DNA of 64,000 nucleotides from NCBI GenBank assembly GCA_031292625.1, contig JARLGU010000054.1, positions 1 through 64,000 of the forward strand, read 5' to 3'. Made by a program: the position numbers and the translations under genes. Every line of letters starts with the position of its first letter. The stretch's first letter is position 1. Origin of the DNA: Capsulimonadaceae bacterium (GTDB lineage: Bacteria > Armatimonadota > Armatimonadia > Armatimonadales > Capsulimonadaceae). The notes under the pieces were generated by a model. The model ran no database searches and had not been told where the DNA came from. It saw only the letters and a program-made list of their open reading frames with translations. Of the stretch, positions 44,183 through 52,822 are shown piece by piece.

Positions 44183-45286
44183 ATGTTTCAACCACCTCTG
44201 CCTCCGGAGTATTCCCGCCTTAGCGACGTGGAGGCCGTCGATCGGATTCAGGCTGCAAAACGCACGCTCGGAGAGCGCGTTGTCATCCTTGGTCACCATT
44301 ACCAGCGCGACGAGACAATCCGGCACGCCGATTTTCGAGGCGACTCGTACAAACTGGCGAAGGACGGCGCGGCGCAGGAGAAGGCCGAGTTCATCGTCTT
44401 TTGCGGCGTCCATTTCATGGCGGAGAGCGCCGATATCCTCTCTGGCGGCCGCCAGAAGGTCATTCTTCCCAACCTTAGCGCCGGTTGCTCCATGGCGGAC
44501 ATGGCGAGCATCCATCAGGTTCGCGCTTGCTGGCGCGCGCTTGAGCGCCTTGGAGTAGGCTCGGACGTGGTTCCGGTGACGTATATTAACTCGGCGGCAT
44601 CACTCAAGTCGTTCGTCGGCGAGCACGGCGGCGCTGTTTGCACGTCGTCGAACTGCGCCAAGGTCCTCAAGTGGGCGCTGGCGCAGGGCGAAAAGATCCT
44701 CTTTTTCCCCGATCAGCACCTGGGCCGCAACACGGCGCTCGCGATGGGCTTCGACGAATCTCAGATGGTTATCTGGGATCCGCTTGCGACGGAGGAGAAC
44801 GGCGGGGAGACGGCTGAGCGGCTTAGAGATGCCAAGTTTATCCTTTGGAAAGGGCATTGCTCCGTTCATGGCCGGTTCAACGTGCGGCAGATCGAATATG
44901 CCCGCGAGCGCTATCCGGATGTTCGTGTGATCGTCCATCCTGAGTGCCGCCGGGAGGTCGTGGAGGCCGCCGACGATTCCGGCTCGACCGAGAAGATCCA
45001 GCGCGTCGTTCGCGATGCCCCTAATGGATCGAAGTGGGCGGTCGGAACCGAGATCAACCTGGTCAATCGGCTGGCGCATGAGGAGAAGGCAAACGACAAG
45101 CTCGTATTCTGTCTCGACCCGATCGTCTGCCCTTGCTCGACCATGTATCGAATCGCGCCCGCCAATCTGTTATGGGTTCTTGAAAGCCTCGTCCGGGGTG
45201 AAATTGTCAACCAGATCACCGTGCCCCCGGATGTGGCGTCCAACGCCCTGCTGGCGTTGGATCGCATGCTGACGATCGCCGGGTAG
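44183..45286 (+). CDS. nadA: quinolinate synthase
   Basis: NadA condenses iminoaspartate with dihydroxyacetone phosphate to quinolinate, using a [4Fe-4S] cluster, in NAD synthesis. The 367-residue protein has VVILGHHYQRDE, FCGVHFMAESADIL, the cluster Cys in NLSAGCSMAD, a second region HPECRREVVEAAD, and the third in DPIVCPCSTMYR. AAGGAG lies before the ATG. Its partners nadB and nadC are not adjacent, so it appears monocistronic. Confidence 0.96.
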   Translation: MFQPPLPPEYSRLSDVEAVDRIQAAKRTLGERVVILGHHYQRDETIRHADFRGDSYKLAKDGAAQEKAEFIVFCGVHFMAESADILSGGRQKVILPNLSAGCSMADMASIHQVRACWRALERLGVGSDVVPVTYINSAASLKSFVGEHGGAVCTSSNCAKVLKWALAQGEKILFFPDQHLGRNTALAMGFDESQMVIWDPLATEENGGETAERLRDAKFILWKGHCSVHGRFNVRQIEYARERYPDVRVIVHPECRREVVEAADDSGSTEKIQRVVRDAPNGSKWAVGTEINLVNRLAHEEKANDKLVFCLDPIVCPCSTMYRIAPANLLWVLESLVRGEIVNQITVPPDVASNALLALDRMLTIAG

Positions 45287-45354
45287 CGGATGTTGGCTGG
45301 TCCTCGCCCGCTTCGATAGAACGCCGGCGAGGACCCTTTCACGCCGGGCGGTCT

Positions 45355-45807
45355 TTATCTCCCAACGACTACGCCGTGAAGCGCGGCGCGATGCAGGCTC
45401 GCGCTGGCGGCGGCGCGAACGGTCGCTTCGTGGTCCGTGCGCGCAAGGTTTTCGAGGCAAAGCTTGGCGCGCAGGCACTCGATCGGGTGGGTGATCAGCG
45501 TGGAGCGCGCGGACACCATGTCGCCGAGCGCGGCGATGGCCCGGATGCGCTGAGCGCACGAATTATTGGGGCGCGTCCGGTCGACGAGATACTGGACGTA
45601 GCGGGGGTTTACGGGTCTGTCAAACGCCCCAGGAGCTCCGGCGCGCGCGACACGCGCCTGGGCGGGCGCATCGATAAGCGCGTACTTGGCGAAGTAAGCA
45701 GACGGAAGCATGAGGGTGACTAAACAGAGGATGCCCGTGATCCGAAAGACGCCCATCCAAAATGGAGATGCGTTCAATTTGCTGTAGCCGGACATTTGAG
45801 TTTGCAT
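45355..45807 (-). CDS. small membrane-anchored protein, HEAT-like repeat
   Basis: A 150-residue protein with one membrane segment (FWMGVFRITGILCLVTLMLPSAYF, residues 16-39). The remainder has helical Ala-rich segments like HEAT or PBS repeats (CAQRIRAIAALGDMV, DHEATVRAAASASLHRAAL). AAGG lies 5 nt before the ATG. It is divergent from rpmH, and the rpmH -35 box lies within its first codons. I do not recognise a function. Confidence 0.65.
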   Translation of the reverse strand: MQTQMSGYSKLNASPFWMGVFRITGILCLVTLMLPSAYFAKYALIDAPAQARVARAGAPGAFDRPVNPRYVQYLVDRTRPNNSCAQRIRAIAALGDMVSARSTLITHPIECLRAKLCLENLARTDHEATVRAAASASLHRAALHGVVVGR

Positions 45808-45831
45808 TTTACCTTGCCGCTGTGCTATAAT
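45802..45831 (+). promoter_or_regulatory. rpmH operon promoter
   Basis: TTGCAT (45802-45807), an 18-nt spacer and a perfect TATAAT (45826-45831) precede rpmH by about 33 nt. It probably drives rpmH-rnpA-yidD-yidC-khpB. Confidence 0.65.
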
Positions 45832-45863
45832 CTACCTCTATTCCGTGAAGGGACGCACTTTGG

Positions 45864-46010
45864 ATGAAACGTACTTACCAGCCGAATGTTCGGCACCGAC
45901 TAAAAACTCATGGTTTTCGTAAGCGCATGCAGAACAATGATGGCCGCAATGTGCTTAAAAGACGGCGTCTTAAAGGCCGTCATCGGCTCGTCGTGACCGA
46001 GCGAAACTAG
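45864..46010 (+). CDS. rpmH: 50S ribosomal protein L34
   Basis: The 48-residue [23 protein letters not shown] continues with [22 protein letters not shown], the L34 pattern, with a C-terminal tail VVTERN. L34 is a basic protein of the large ribosomal subunit. AAGGGA lies 10 nt before the ATG. It precedes rnpA by 23 bp, the classic arrangement. Confidence 0.97.
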   Translation: MKRTYQPNVRHRLKTHGFRKRMQNNDGRNVLKRRRLKGRHRLVVTERN

Positions 46011-46033
46011 GCAAGGGCGTTCCAGTTACCAAG

Positions 46034-46432
46034 ATGCTTCCGCGCGCGGCCCGACTGCTCAACCGACGAGATTTCCGGGCCGCGTACTCACGTTCACGAT
46101 CCTACGCGACATCGCGCCTGGTTCTTCACGTGCATCTACGGAAGAAGCGGGCGACCAGCGGGGTCGTGGTTGCTGGACCTTTGCGCATTGGATTTTCGAT
46201 CAGTCGCAAAATTAGCCGGAAGGCGCATGATCGAAATCTTCTTAAACGTCGATTGCGCGAGATCACGCGCCTCGACGTTTTGCCTTGTCTACGGGACGGT
46301 CTAAGCTTCCTCGATACGATTGTGTCGGCGCGGAGCGGAGCTGCAACCGTCGACTTCGATACTCTGCGCGGCGATGTCCTGCAGCTCTATGGACAGGCCG
46401 GAATAATACGCGCCGAGGTGGCGGGAAAATGA
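46034..46432 (+). CDS. rnpA: ribonuclease P protein component
   Basis: This basic 132-residue protein assists the catalytic RNA in maturing tRNA 5' ends. The RNR motif region is present as [22 protein letters not shown]. The N-terminal [20 protein letters not shown] matches the substrate-cleft region. The order rpmH-rnpA-yidD-yidC-khpB supports it. The stop overlaps the yidD start by 4 bp (ATGA). Confidence 0.95.
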   Translation: MLPRAARLLNRRDFRAAYSRSRSYATSRLVLHVHLRKKRATSGVVVAGPLRIGFSISRKISRKAHDRNLLKRRLREITRLDVLPCLRDGLSFLDTIVSARSGAATVDFDTLRGDVLQLYGQAGIIRAEVAGK

Positions 46433-46638
46433 TCGGCCGTGCGCTGATCGGAATTATTCGGCTCTATCAGGCGGTCTCCCGCTTTACGCCCGCTGTCTGC
46501 CGCTTTCAGCCGACATGCTCTGAATACGCGGCGCAGGCGATTGCCCGGCACGGCGTCGTACGCGGAGTGGGGCTGGCCCTGCGCCGGGTTGTCCGTTGTC
46601 ATCCATGGAACCGTGGCGGATACGACCCCGTACCGTAG
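46429..46638 (+). CDS. yidD: membrane protein insertion efficiency factor YidD
   Basis: A 69-residue protein: [19 protein letters not shown], then [21 protein letters not shown] and the terminal [13 protein letters not shown], all typical of YidD. It is a small membrane-associated helper of YidC. ATG 46429 overlaps the rnpA stop, so the two are translationally coupled. Longer frames starting inside rnpA are artefacts. Confidence 0.95.
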   Translation: MIGRALIGIIRLYQAVSRFTPAVCRFQPTCSEYAAQAIARHGVVRGVGLALRRVVRCHPWNRGGYDPVP

Positions 46639-46643
46639 CTAAT

Positions 46644-48089
46644 ATGAAGGTAACGAATTTGCACAAATCGTTCGAGCTGTCAGCTCGCCGGGCCGCTATA
46701 TCCCTTATCGTAGGGGTGTTCGTTAGCGTTGCTTGCTTCGCGCAGTCCGCTCCGACCTCCGTTCCAGCAAAACACTCTTCGCGAGTGGCGGCGCACGTCG
46801 GCTTTCCGGCGCACATTAAAGCGCCTGCGGCGACGGTTCCGGCCCCCGCCGGCGTCCCTGAGAGTACGATCGCCATTTATCCGAACGAGCCGATGCCATC
46901 GTTGGGCGATCTGACGCCTCCGCCGGCATTCTCGATCGCGATTGATCTCTTCAATAAGGGCGATTACGCCGGCGCGGCAGCGAAGCTCGAAGACGTCCAG
47001 AAATCCGCAACATATCGAAGCACTGCGTACGCTCCCGCTGCGCTGTACCGTGTCGCACAGATTCAGCGAGACTACCTGCATCAGGATATGCTTGCGATGC
47101 AGCAGTACGCGACGCTCGTCAACCAGTATGCTCATGTCGAGTATCCCGGCAGCGCGACGGTTGAAAAAGAGAAGTATGCTCTTTCGCAGAAAATCGACCA
47201 CGACAATTCTGCGAAGCCTCTCTATAAGCTGATCGATTTCTGCGTCAACCTGACCGGCGCCCAGCACTATTCCTACTGGCTCGCGTTGGCGATGATCGCC
47301 ATTCTTGTCCGCCTTATTCTGACGCCGCTGACGATCAAGCAGTATAAGGGCATGCGGGAGATGCAACGACTGCAGCCGCTGCTCAAGGAGATTCAGGCTA
47401 AGTACGATAAGGATCCCGCGCTCAAAAACCAGAAGATGATGGAGCTTTACAAGGAGCACAACGCCAGCCCAATGTCGGGTTGCGGTCCGATGCTCCTTCA
47501 GCTTCCCGTCTACTATTACATGTATCAGGCGATCGTCCAGTACCAGTACCATTTCTCCCACGGGACGTTCCTCTGGATCAACGGCGCGACGGCAACCTGG
47601 GCGCAGCACATCTATCCCGGAGTGGTTGGCCGCAACTTGGCGGAGCAGGATATGATCCTGCTGTTCATCTACTCGATCAGCATGTATGTGACGCAGCGCA
47701 TGATGCCTGCTACCGATCCGACACAAGCCGAGTCGCAGAAGATGATGTCGGGCATGATGTCGGTGTTCTTCTTCATCATGTTCATCCAGTGGCACTTTCC
47801 GTCAGCGTTCGTTCTCTACTGGCTATTCTCCAATATTCTCGGTACCGCGACGCAGATGTACTTTATGAAGCAAGGCGATTCAACGCCGCCAGGGTCTACT
47901 CCGCTCTTGCCGCCGGACGGCGAGATTGCGAGCCGCAATGGCAACGGCAAGAGCCTGCGACTGAGCGGCGACGGCGCAACGGCGAGCTCCGACGCCGCGC
48001 CCGCGCGCAGGACATCCAGCGCTAAGCCCGCGGGTGCGTCGCGTGGCGTAATCGCACCGAAAAACCATCCCAAAAAGAAACGACGATGA
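46644..48089 (+). CDS. yidC: YidC/Oxa1 membrane insertase with N-terminal TPR-like region
   Basis: The insertase core lies at about residues 200-410: YWLALAMIAILVRLILTPLTIKQYKGMREMQRLQPLLKEIQAKY, the loop MSGCGPMLLQLPVYYYMYQAI, and three later membrane helices. The Arg in ILVRLILTP is the conserved hydrophilic-groove Arg. Instead of the usual beta-sandwich P1 domain, residues about 85-190 look like tetratricopeptide helices (AIDLFNKGDYAGAAAKLEDV, APAALYRVAQIQRDYL). The N-terminus has a signal-like helix ending VACFAQSA. The start is uncertain: ATG 46644 has no clear ribosome-binding site, but it follows yidD by 5 bp. Confidence 0.92.
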   Translation: MKVTNLHKSFELSARRAAISLIVGVFVSVACFAQSAPTSVPAKHSSRVAAHVGFPAHIKAPAATVPAPAGVPESTIAIYPNEPMPSLGDLTPPPAFSIAIDLFNKGDYAGAAAKLEDVQKSATYRSTAYAPAALYRVAQIQRDYLHQDMLAMQQYATLVNQYAHVEYPGSATVEKEKYALSQKIDHDNSAKPLYKLIDFCVNLTGAQHYSYWLALAMIAILVRLILTPLTIKQYKGMREMQRLQPLLKEIQAKYDKDPALKNQKMMELYKEHNASPMSGCGPMLLQLPVYYYMYQAIVQYQYHFSHGTFLWINGATATWAQHIYPGVVGRNLAEQDMILLFIYSISMYVTQRMMPATDPTQAESQKMMSGMMSVFFFIMFIQWHFPSAFVLYWLFSNILGTATQMYFMKQGDSTPPGSTPLLPPDGEIASRNGNGKSLRLSGDGATASSDAAPARRTSSAKPAGASRGVIAPKNHPKKKRR

Positions 48090-48111
48090 AGTTCGTGGAG
48101 GTACGTTCGAA

Positions 48112-48612
48112 GTGACTCAGGAAAGAGCGGAAGTCCCAACAGCAGATGATCTCGCTCAGCAGGCCGTTGCACATGTCAGCCATCTAGTCGAGGCCGCCCA
48201 GCTCAACGCGAGCGTGAAGCTGACCAGCCTTGAGGGAGACATCGTCAATATCGATATTGACGGAGAAGATGCGAGCCTCTTGATCGGACGACGCGGTCAG
48301 GTTTTGGACGCGCTCCAGTATCTGGTGCTCGTCATGACGACGCACGATAAGTACGGCTCCAACCGGTTGCGCATCCATCTCGATGCCGACGGATACAGGC
48401 AACGCCGTGCGGATTCGTTGCGCGACCTGGCTCGGTCCCTCGCGGATCAGGTGCGCGCCACCGGAGAAGAAGCGGTTATCGAGCCGCTCAATGCGCTTGA
48501 GCGGCGGATCGTTCATACGGAGCTGGTCGACGACCCGGATGTCGAAACCTACTCCGAGGGCGAAGAGCCGCACCGGCATATCGTTATTACGCCGCGCCGG
48601 TCTGACTCGTAA
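48112..48612 (+). CDS. khpB: KH-R3H RNA-binding protein KhpB (Jag/EloR)
   Basis: A 166-residue protein with a KH-type domain (INIDGEDASLLIGRRGQVLDALQYLV-like GRRG loop, about residues 60-95) and a C-terminal R3H domain (RRADSLRDLARSLADQV, then LNALERRIVH). The N-terminal Jag-N domain of the Firmicutes forms is missing. KhpB-type proteins bind RNA and affect cell elongation and division. It starts at GTG 48112 with GGAGG 10 nt upstream and ends the rpmH operon. Confidence 0.93.
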   Translation: MTQERAEVPTADDLAQQAVAHVSHLVEAAQLNASVKLTSLEGDIVNIDIDGEDASLLIGRRGQVLDALQYLVLVMTTHDKYGSNRLRIHLDADGYRQRRADSLRDLARSLADQVRATGEEAVIEPLNALERRIVHTELVDDPDVETYSEGEEPHRHIVITPRRSDS

Positions 48613-48710
48613 ACGTTACGTCTCGCGGCGGTTTCGCTGGCTAGCCTCGCTTATGCCGGCTCGGGCGCTGCTTTACGGTGCATTCTCGATCAGACTTTCG
48701 GCGTCCGACA

Positions 48711-48749
48711 AAAACGCTCGCTGCCATTGATTGGCTGCGAGCGTTTTTC
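48711..48749. terminator. strong intrinsic terminator after khpB
   Basis: AAAACGCTCGC (48711-48721) pairs perfectly with GCGAGCGTTTT (48737-48747), with an inner GCCA/TGGC pairing and flanking A and T runs. It can terminate in both directions, about 100 nt after khpB. Confidence 0.85.
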
Positions 48750-48763
48750 TGCGTGTTATAAAA

Positions 48764-49110
48764 GTGTGTGTAATCAACTGGCGTATTGCGAGAAAGATTC
48801 AGGACGGCTCGTGCCGCCGGGGCACTTTTTTGCCCGCGCCTCGTTCACGGCGGTGATTTACGATGCCACGTCAACACGCGTACGGCCTTTTGCCGCCATC
48901 GTCCGCCGGTCACGGACCGGTTTTGCCCGCGCCTCGTTCACGGCGGTGATTTACGATGCTTCGTCAACACGCGTACGGCCTTTTGGCGGCAGCGCCCGAT
49001 TTCTGCGCACATCGTGAAGCAGGAGAATGCGCTTGGACGTCCCTTTTTCAAAAACGGCCACGGCGGCCGGGAAGCCGTCTTACAAGACCTTTCGATTTCT
49101 TACGCACGCT
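48764..49110 (+). repeat. family 1 dispersed element, copy E (two modules)
   Basis: GTGTGTAA (48766-48773) pairs with TTACGCAC (49100-49107), with one T-G wobble. Modules start at 48835 and 48928, a 93-bp period, followed by the conserved 3' block. It lies between convergent genes, beginning 15 bp after the khpB terminator. Confidence 0.85.
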
Positions 49111-49208
49111 CCAGGTGGCTTAATCCGCTTGCCTGGGCTTTGTTAGCGGTCGCAAATACAAGCCCAAGCCCTTTCTGAGAGCCTCTCATTCGAGGATAGA
49201 ACGGCCGC

Positions 49209-49907
49209 CTAATGATCCAAGACCGCATCGAAGCGATACGTCCCGCTCCCGATCGTCGGTTCGTCCAACACCAAGGTGTATGAGTGTCCTCCCGAGAGAT
49301 TGAGGGCCGCGGCCGGAACGAGCACCGAGCCGGAAGGCGATGTGACGCTTACGGACGGCGAGGAGCCGGTGTACGTAGCGTAGCTGGTTGCAGCGCCAAT
49401 TTTCAGGCCCGAGGCAATCGCGCTTCCGTTGACGTTGATCGTCGCTGACGCAATGCTGGGAGCCGCCATGATGAACCGGACAAGCACCTTCCCTGACGAC
49501 GTTCCCGTCTGGTCGTCGTTAAGAAAAACCGCTTGTGGATAATCCGCGGATTGAGGGTTGGATGTGTTTGTATCACCGACGACGTAGACGGTATACGAGT
49601 TCCCGGCCGCCACCGTGTAGCCGGTCGATTGGAACGTTGTCGTAATGTCGCTAAACGAAAACGTCACAACGGCGCTGCTTGGCTGCATATAGTGGTAGGC
49701 CGAAACGGAGAAAAATGTTTGTGACCCCGAAACCGTGCCGTTATTGATCTCGATTGTCGCGTTGTTGCCGTTCGATACCGCGTCAACGGTTCTAATATCG
49801 ACGGTGCCCGAGGAACTCGATCCCGAACAGCCTCCAATGAGCGTCGCCAGCGCGAGGCCCGATGCCAATGCGCATATTTTCGCGCCTATTAACAGGTTCC
49901 TGGTCAT
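49209..49907 (-). CDS. DUF4397-like lipoprotein
   Basis: A 232-residue protein with a lipoprotein signal (ALASGLALATLIGGC, lipid-modified Cys). Then comes a Ser/Gly linker and a beta-rich body with two similar halves (VDIRTVDAVS...ATIEIN and VLVRFIMAAPSIASATINVNGSAI), the pattern of DUF4397 domains. It probably sits at the inner leaflet of the outer membrane or outer face. GGAGG lies 11 nt before ATG 49907. Its function is unknown. Confidence 0.75.
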   Translation of the reverse strand: MTRNLLIGAKICALASGLALATLIGGCSGSSSSGTVDIRTVDAVSNGNNATIEINNGTVSGSQTFFSVSAYHYMQPSSAVVTFSFSDITTTFQSTGYTVAAGNSYTVYVVGDTNTSNPQSADYPQAVFLNDDQTGTSSGKVLVRFIMAAPSIASATINVNGSAIASGLKIGAATSYATYTGSSPSVSVTSPSGSVLVPAAALNLSGGHSYTLVLDEPTIGSGTYRFDAVLDH

Positions 49908-49967
49908 TCTTCGTGATATCCTCCAGCCCGACAATATCGGGCAAAGTCAATTTTTGCTCGCGCGACG

Positions 49968-50720
49968 CTAGTCGCCTCGTCCCTCGTTAAGTGCGTCGAT
50001 CAGCGATGCGAGCCACACAAGCGCAGCCCCGCCGGCGGACACCATGCTAAGCGTCACGAGACCGTGCGCGGCCGTCGCCTGCCGGACAAACCCTGTCGAG
50101 CCGAGCGCCAGTACAAGCCACAGGGCGAACAGGACTGCCGCTTTGACCACGTGACCGGCGAGTAGCTGTCCCAGGCCGGGGACGATCACCGACGCGATTA
50201 CGATGGACAGCCGTCCGCGCGTCAGCGGCACCGTTTCTCCCACAGGGCCTTGCGTGGTAAAGCGCCCAGCCTCATCCTGCTCAACGACGAGGCGGGCAAG
50301 CTTGGCTTCCGCTACGGAACGGGATGCAGAGTCCGGCGACAGTTCGATCGCGCGCTCAAGCATCGTGATGGCGTCGTCTGGGCGGCCGACATTACGCAGT
50401 ATTTCCGCGGACAGGAGATGCGGAGCCGGATCGTAAGGGTTGGCTTCCATTGCTTTGACAAGTTCAGCAAGCGATTGTTTCAACTCTCCACGGATTCGCA
50501 GGAGGTTCGCTTGCTGAACGTGCTTGTTTGCCTGGTTAACCTGTTCGGCCGTAGCCTTCGGGCGCGCGGTCGCGGCTGCCCGCGCCGTCGGTGTGACGCG
50601 CGGATGAGCGGCCGGTCGCTTTGGCGGCTCTGGATCAGGGAGCCGCTCGGCAAGAGGCGGCGGCTTGGATGCAGGCGAATTGGGCGCCGGCGGCGTCTCT
50701 CCGCCGTCAAGCGGGATCAT
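49968..50720 (-). CDS. TPR membrane protein
   Basis: A 250-residue protein with a Pro-rich N-terminus (about 60 residues), two tetratricopeptide repeats (about 70-140: LLRIRGELKQSLAELVKAMEANPYDPAPHLL, VGRPDDAITMLERAIELSPDS) and three C-terminal membrane helices. The segment VIVPGLGQLLAGHVVKAAVLF resembles a DUF6677/TM2-like helical hairpin. Its ATG overlaps the rsfS stop by 4 bp, so it is translated with the ribosome silencing factor. The role is unknown. Confidence 0.75.
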   Translation of the reverse strand: MIPLDGGETPPAPNSPASKPPPLAERLPDPEPPKRPAAHPRVTPTARAAATARPKATAEQVNQANKHVQQANLLRIRGELKQSLAELVKAMEANPYDPAPHLLSAEILRNVGRPDDAITMLERAIELSPDSASRSVAEAKLARLVVEQDEAGRFTTQGPVGETVPLTRGRLSIVIASVIVPGLGQLLAGHVVKAAVLFALWLVLALGSTGFVRQATAAHGLVTLSMVSAGGAALVWLASLIDALNEGRGD

Positions 50721-51331
50721 AGTGTCTCGGTTTCGGTCTCAGGCTCCGCGTAGGGCTGTTGTATCGGTTCTTCGTCGATCTCCGCTTCGCCAAAGTCGTC
50801 GTGAATTTCCTCAATATCGCCTTCGTCAACCTCGTCGTCGACGTCGAACGTATCGTCTTCATGAGCCGGCTCCGACGGGACCGGCGTTTCGGCGTTTGCA
50901 TCCCAAAGCTTTTCAAGGCCGTAGTAGCTGCGCTGAGTTTCGCCCATGATGTGCGCGATAACATCGCCGTATGACAGAAGGATCCAGCTCGCTTCGCTAT
51001 AACCTTCGAGCATCTCACGGCGATGACCATGCTTTTCCATCGCCTCCATAATGCCGTCGGCGATGGCGCGAATGTGGATGTTCGAGGTCCCCGAGCAGAT
51101 CACGAAGTAGTCGGCAATCAGGGTCTTGCCTGTGAGATCGATGCTGGTGACGTAGTTGGCCTTCTTGTCTTCGGCGGCGGCGACAATAATGGCATGCTTT
51201 TGCTCAGATGTTAATTCTTCCGGCTTCAATAAAAACTCCTGGCCGGCTACTGCGGCCTTCCAAACTCCCGTGAACCTCTCTACCCAGTTGCGTCTGAATG
51301 GGGCTGGTCCCGGCGATGTAATCGCAATCAC
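50717..51331 (-). CDS. rsfS: ribosome silencing factor RsfS with acidic extension
   Basis: RsfS binds L14 on the 50S subunit and blocks subunit joining in starvation. The core lies at about residues 45-145 (IIVAAAEDKKANYVTSIDLTGKTLIADYFVICSGTSNIHIRAIADGIMEAM, GYSEASWILLSYGDVIAHIM, RSYYGLEKLW). A tail of about 55 residues, strongly acidic (DDTFDVDDEVDEGDIEEIHDD), is not part of the usual family length of about 110. The start is uncertain; a later start near residue 35 is plausible because conserved sequence begins there. Confidence 0.88.
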   Translation of the reverse strand: MIAITSPGPAPFRRNWVERFTGVWKAAVAGQEFLLKPEELTSEQKHAIIVAAAEDKKANYVTSIDLTGKTLIADYFVICSGTSNIHIRAIADGIMEAMEKHGHRREMLEGYSEASWILLSYGDVIAHIMGETQRSYYGLEKLWDANAETPVPSEPAHEDDTFDVDDEVDEGDIEEIHDDFGEAEIDEEPIQQPYAEPETETETL

Positions 51332-51353
51332 TCGTGCAATGGCCGTTGCGCAG

Positions 51354-52067
51354 CTACAGTGCGCGTAACGTCTCCCAGCCGCGAAATGCCAGCAAGGCCG
51401 CCATAAGTAGCAAGATTATACCGGAGAGGCGAGACATTCCAACGCGTACCGCCGTCGATGGCCTTAGGAGGCTCCCCGCAACTCCCGCGGTCATGCCGAT
51501 TGCGGCAAGCCCTGGGACGGTTCCAAGCCAGAACGACGCCATCATAAGCGCGCTCGATGCCGGAGAGGCGGTTGCAATGCCGTACAGCAGGACGTAGTAC
51601 GTTAGCCCGCATGGCAAGAGACCCACCATGAAGCCGAGCGCGAGCGGCCGAAGAAGCGCCTTGGACCGGAATATCCGCGCAAACAGCGCGCGCCCTTTCC
51701 CGCCGCCAGCCGCCATGACATCCGGCTCCGGGATCCGCAGCGCCGGCGCGATACCAAGTTGCCCCAGGGCGAGCGCACCAAGCGCAATCGCGGCCGCGAA
51801 GCTCAGCCCGGTCTGCGCAAGCGGGACATGGCCGCGAAAGCTCGCAAGCGATCCCAGCGAGCCCGCGACGACGCCGAGAACGAGCAGGGAGAGCAGCCGT
51901 CCTCCGTGGAACATCGCCTGCCGCGCCGCCGCCGCTGCGTAATCGGGACGCCCCGATCCGCTGCGGCCCACGGACGCCGCCGAGAGAACGAAAACGCCGC
52001 ACATGCCGATGCAGTGGCTGAAGCCGCCGGTCAAGCCCGAAAAGAATGGGAGGAGAAGGTCGGTCAT
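51354..52067 (-). CDS. SafE/TauE-like six-helix membrane protein (sulfite exporter-type/cytochrome-oxidase assembly)
   Basis: A 237-residue protein with six or seven membrane helices. The N-terminal SGLTGGFSHCIGMCGVFVL carries the conserved GxxHCxGMCG motif, and LGFMVGLLPCGLTYYVLLYG the second Cys motif, as in the DsbD_2/SafE family. These proteins often accompany cytochrome oxidase or copper genes. The ATG at 52067 overlaps the FixH-like stop by 4 bp. Here it lies downstream of feo genes, so a metal-related role is plausible. Confidence 0.8.
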   Translation of the reverse strand: MTDLLLPFFSGLTGGFSHCIGMCGVFVLSAASVGRSGSGRPDYAAAAARQAMFHGGRLLSLLVLGVVAGSLGSLASFRGHVPLAQTGLSFAAAIALGALALGQLGIAPALRIPEPDVMAAGGGKGRALFARIFRSKALLRPLALGFMVGLLPCGLTYYVLLYGIATASPASSALMMASFWLGTVPGLAAIGMTAGVAGSLLRPSTAVRVGMSRLSGIILLLMAALLAFRGWETLRAL

Positions 52068-52483
52068 GGAAGGTTGAACGGCACGCGCCGGACGCGCGTC
52101 GATTTGCCCGGTATCGTGGAAGTGATAACCGCAACCCACGCGCCGGACATTGTCAGCGTCGCCGTTCCCGTATAATGCCCCGGAGACGCCTCCTTGAGCG
52201 CCACGACGTTTTTAGGCATGGGCATTGCGGGCATGACGAATTCGACTGTCACATTGGCGTCGATTGGCCGCCCTTTGGCGCTGATGAGCGTGACTTGAAA
52301 CGGAGCTGGCCAAAGGATATGCGGGGGCGCATCGAACGAGAATACTTGCGCGGGCGCTTGGGCGGCTGAGTTGGCGGAGCCGCCGCGCCACGATGCGCAG
52401 AGCCGCCAGCCGATCCCGATGAGCGCGACAACCACGATGAACAGCGGAGCCCGCTGTTGGAAGAATGTGCGAAGAGTTTTCAT
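52064..52483 (-). CDS. FixH/YtkA-like membrane-anchored protein
   Basis: A 139-residue protein with one N-terminal membrane helix (APLFIVVVALIGIGWRLCASW) and an immunoglobulin-like extracytoplasmic domain (PAPFQVTLISAKGRPIDANVTVEFVMPAMPMPKN, then YTGTATLTMSGAWVAVITS). The FVMPAMPMP segment is the methionine-rich turn seen in FixH and YtkA-like proteins, possibly copper-related. It is coupled to the SafE-like gene, as FixH-like genes often are. Confidence 0.65.
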   Translation of the reverse strand: MKTLRTFFQQRAPLFIVVVALIGIGWRLCASWRGGSANSAAQAPAQVFSFDAPPHILWPAPFQVTLISAKGRPIDANVTVEFVMPAMPMPKNVVALKEASPGHYTGTATLTMSGAWVAVITSTIPGKSTRVRRVPFNLP

Positions 52484-52510
52484 GACGACGTTTCGAGCGG
52501 TGATGAGCGC

Positions 52511-52789
52511 CTAACGATCGATCGTTTCGCCGTTCATCCCGGCGCGCCGTGCGGCTCGCATCGCTTCGATATGCGGCGGCAGGGCAACGTTTGTCGCGGT
52601 GGTTAGCTTGACCGGAGCACTGGGCCGGAGCGTCGATTTATCCTTGGCGCATCCGCAGCATGCATCGCATGGCGCTGTCTTGCCGTCACCTGCGCTGACC
52701 ACGCCAGAGATCTGAGCCCAAACGGCTCGCCCGACGTACCAGGCCGCAGCCGCGACCAACAATGCCGCCACGATCGATTGAATGTCCAC
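52511..52789 (-). CDS. FeoB-associated Cys-rich membrane protein
   Basis: A 92-residue protein with one N-terminal membrane helix (IVAALLVAAAAWYVGRAVW) and a Cys cluster CDACCGCAKDK. This matches the small Cys-rich membrane proteins found directly after feoB. It lies 33 bp after feoB. It may bind iron at the membrane or assist FeoB, but no mechanism is proven. The C-terminal 40 residues show no motif. Confidence 0.75.
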   Translation of the reverse strand: MDIQSIVAALLVAAAAWYVGRAVWAQISGVVSAGDGKTAPCDACCGCAKDKSTLRPSAPVKLTTATNVALPPHIEAMRAARRAGMNGETIDR

Positions 52790-52822
52790 GAACGTTACCC
52801 TCCGCGAGGCGGGGCCTGCCCC

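Noticed and set aside
45808-45863. oriC next to rpmH
   Set aside because: The 56-bp gap holds a promoter but no DnaA-box cluster, and dnaA is not adjacent.
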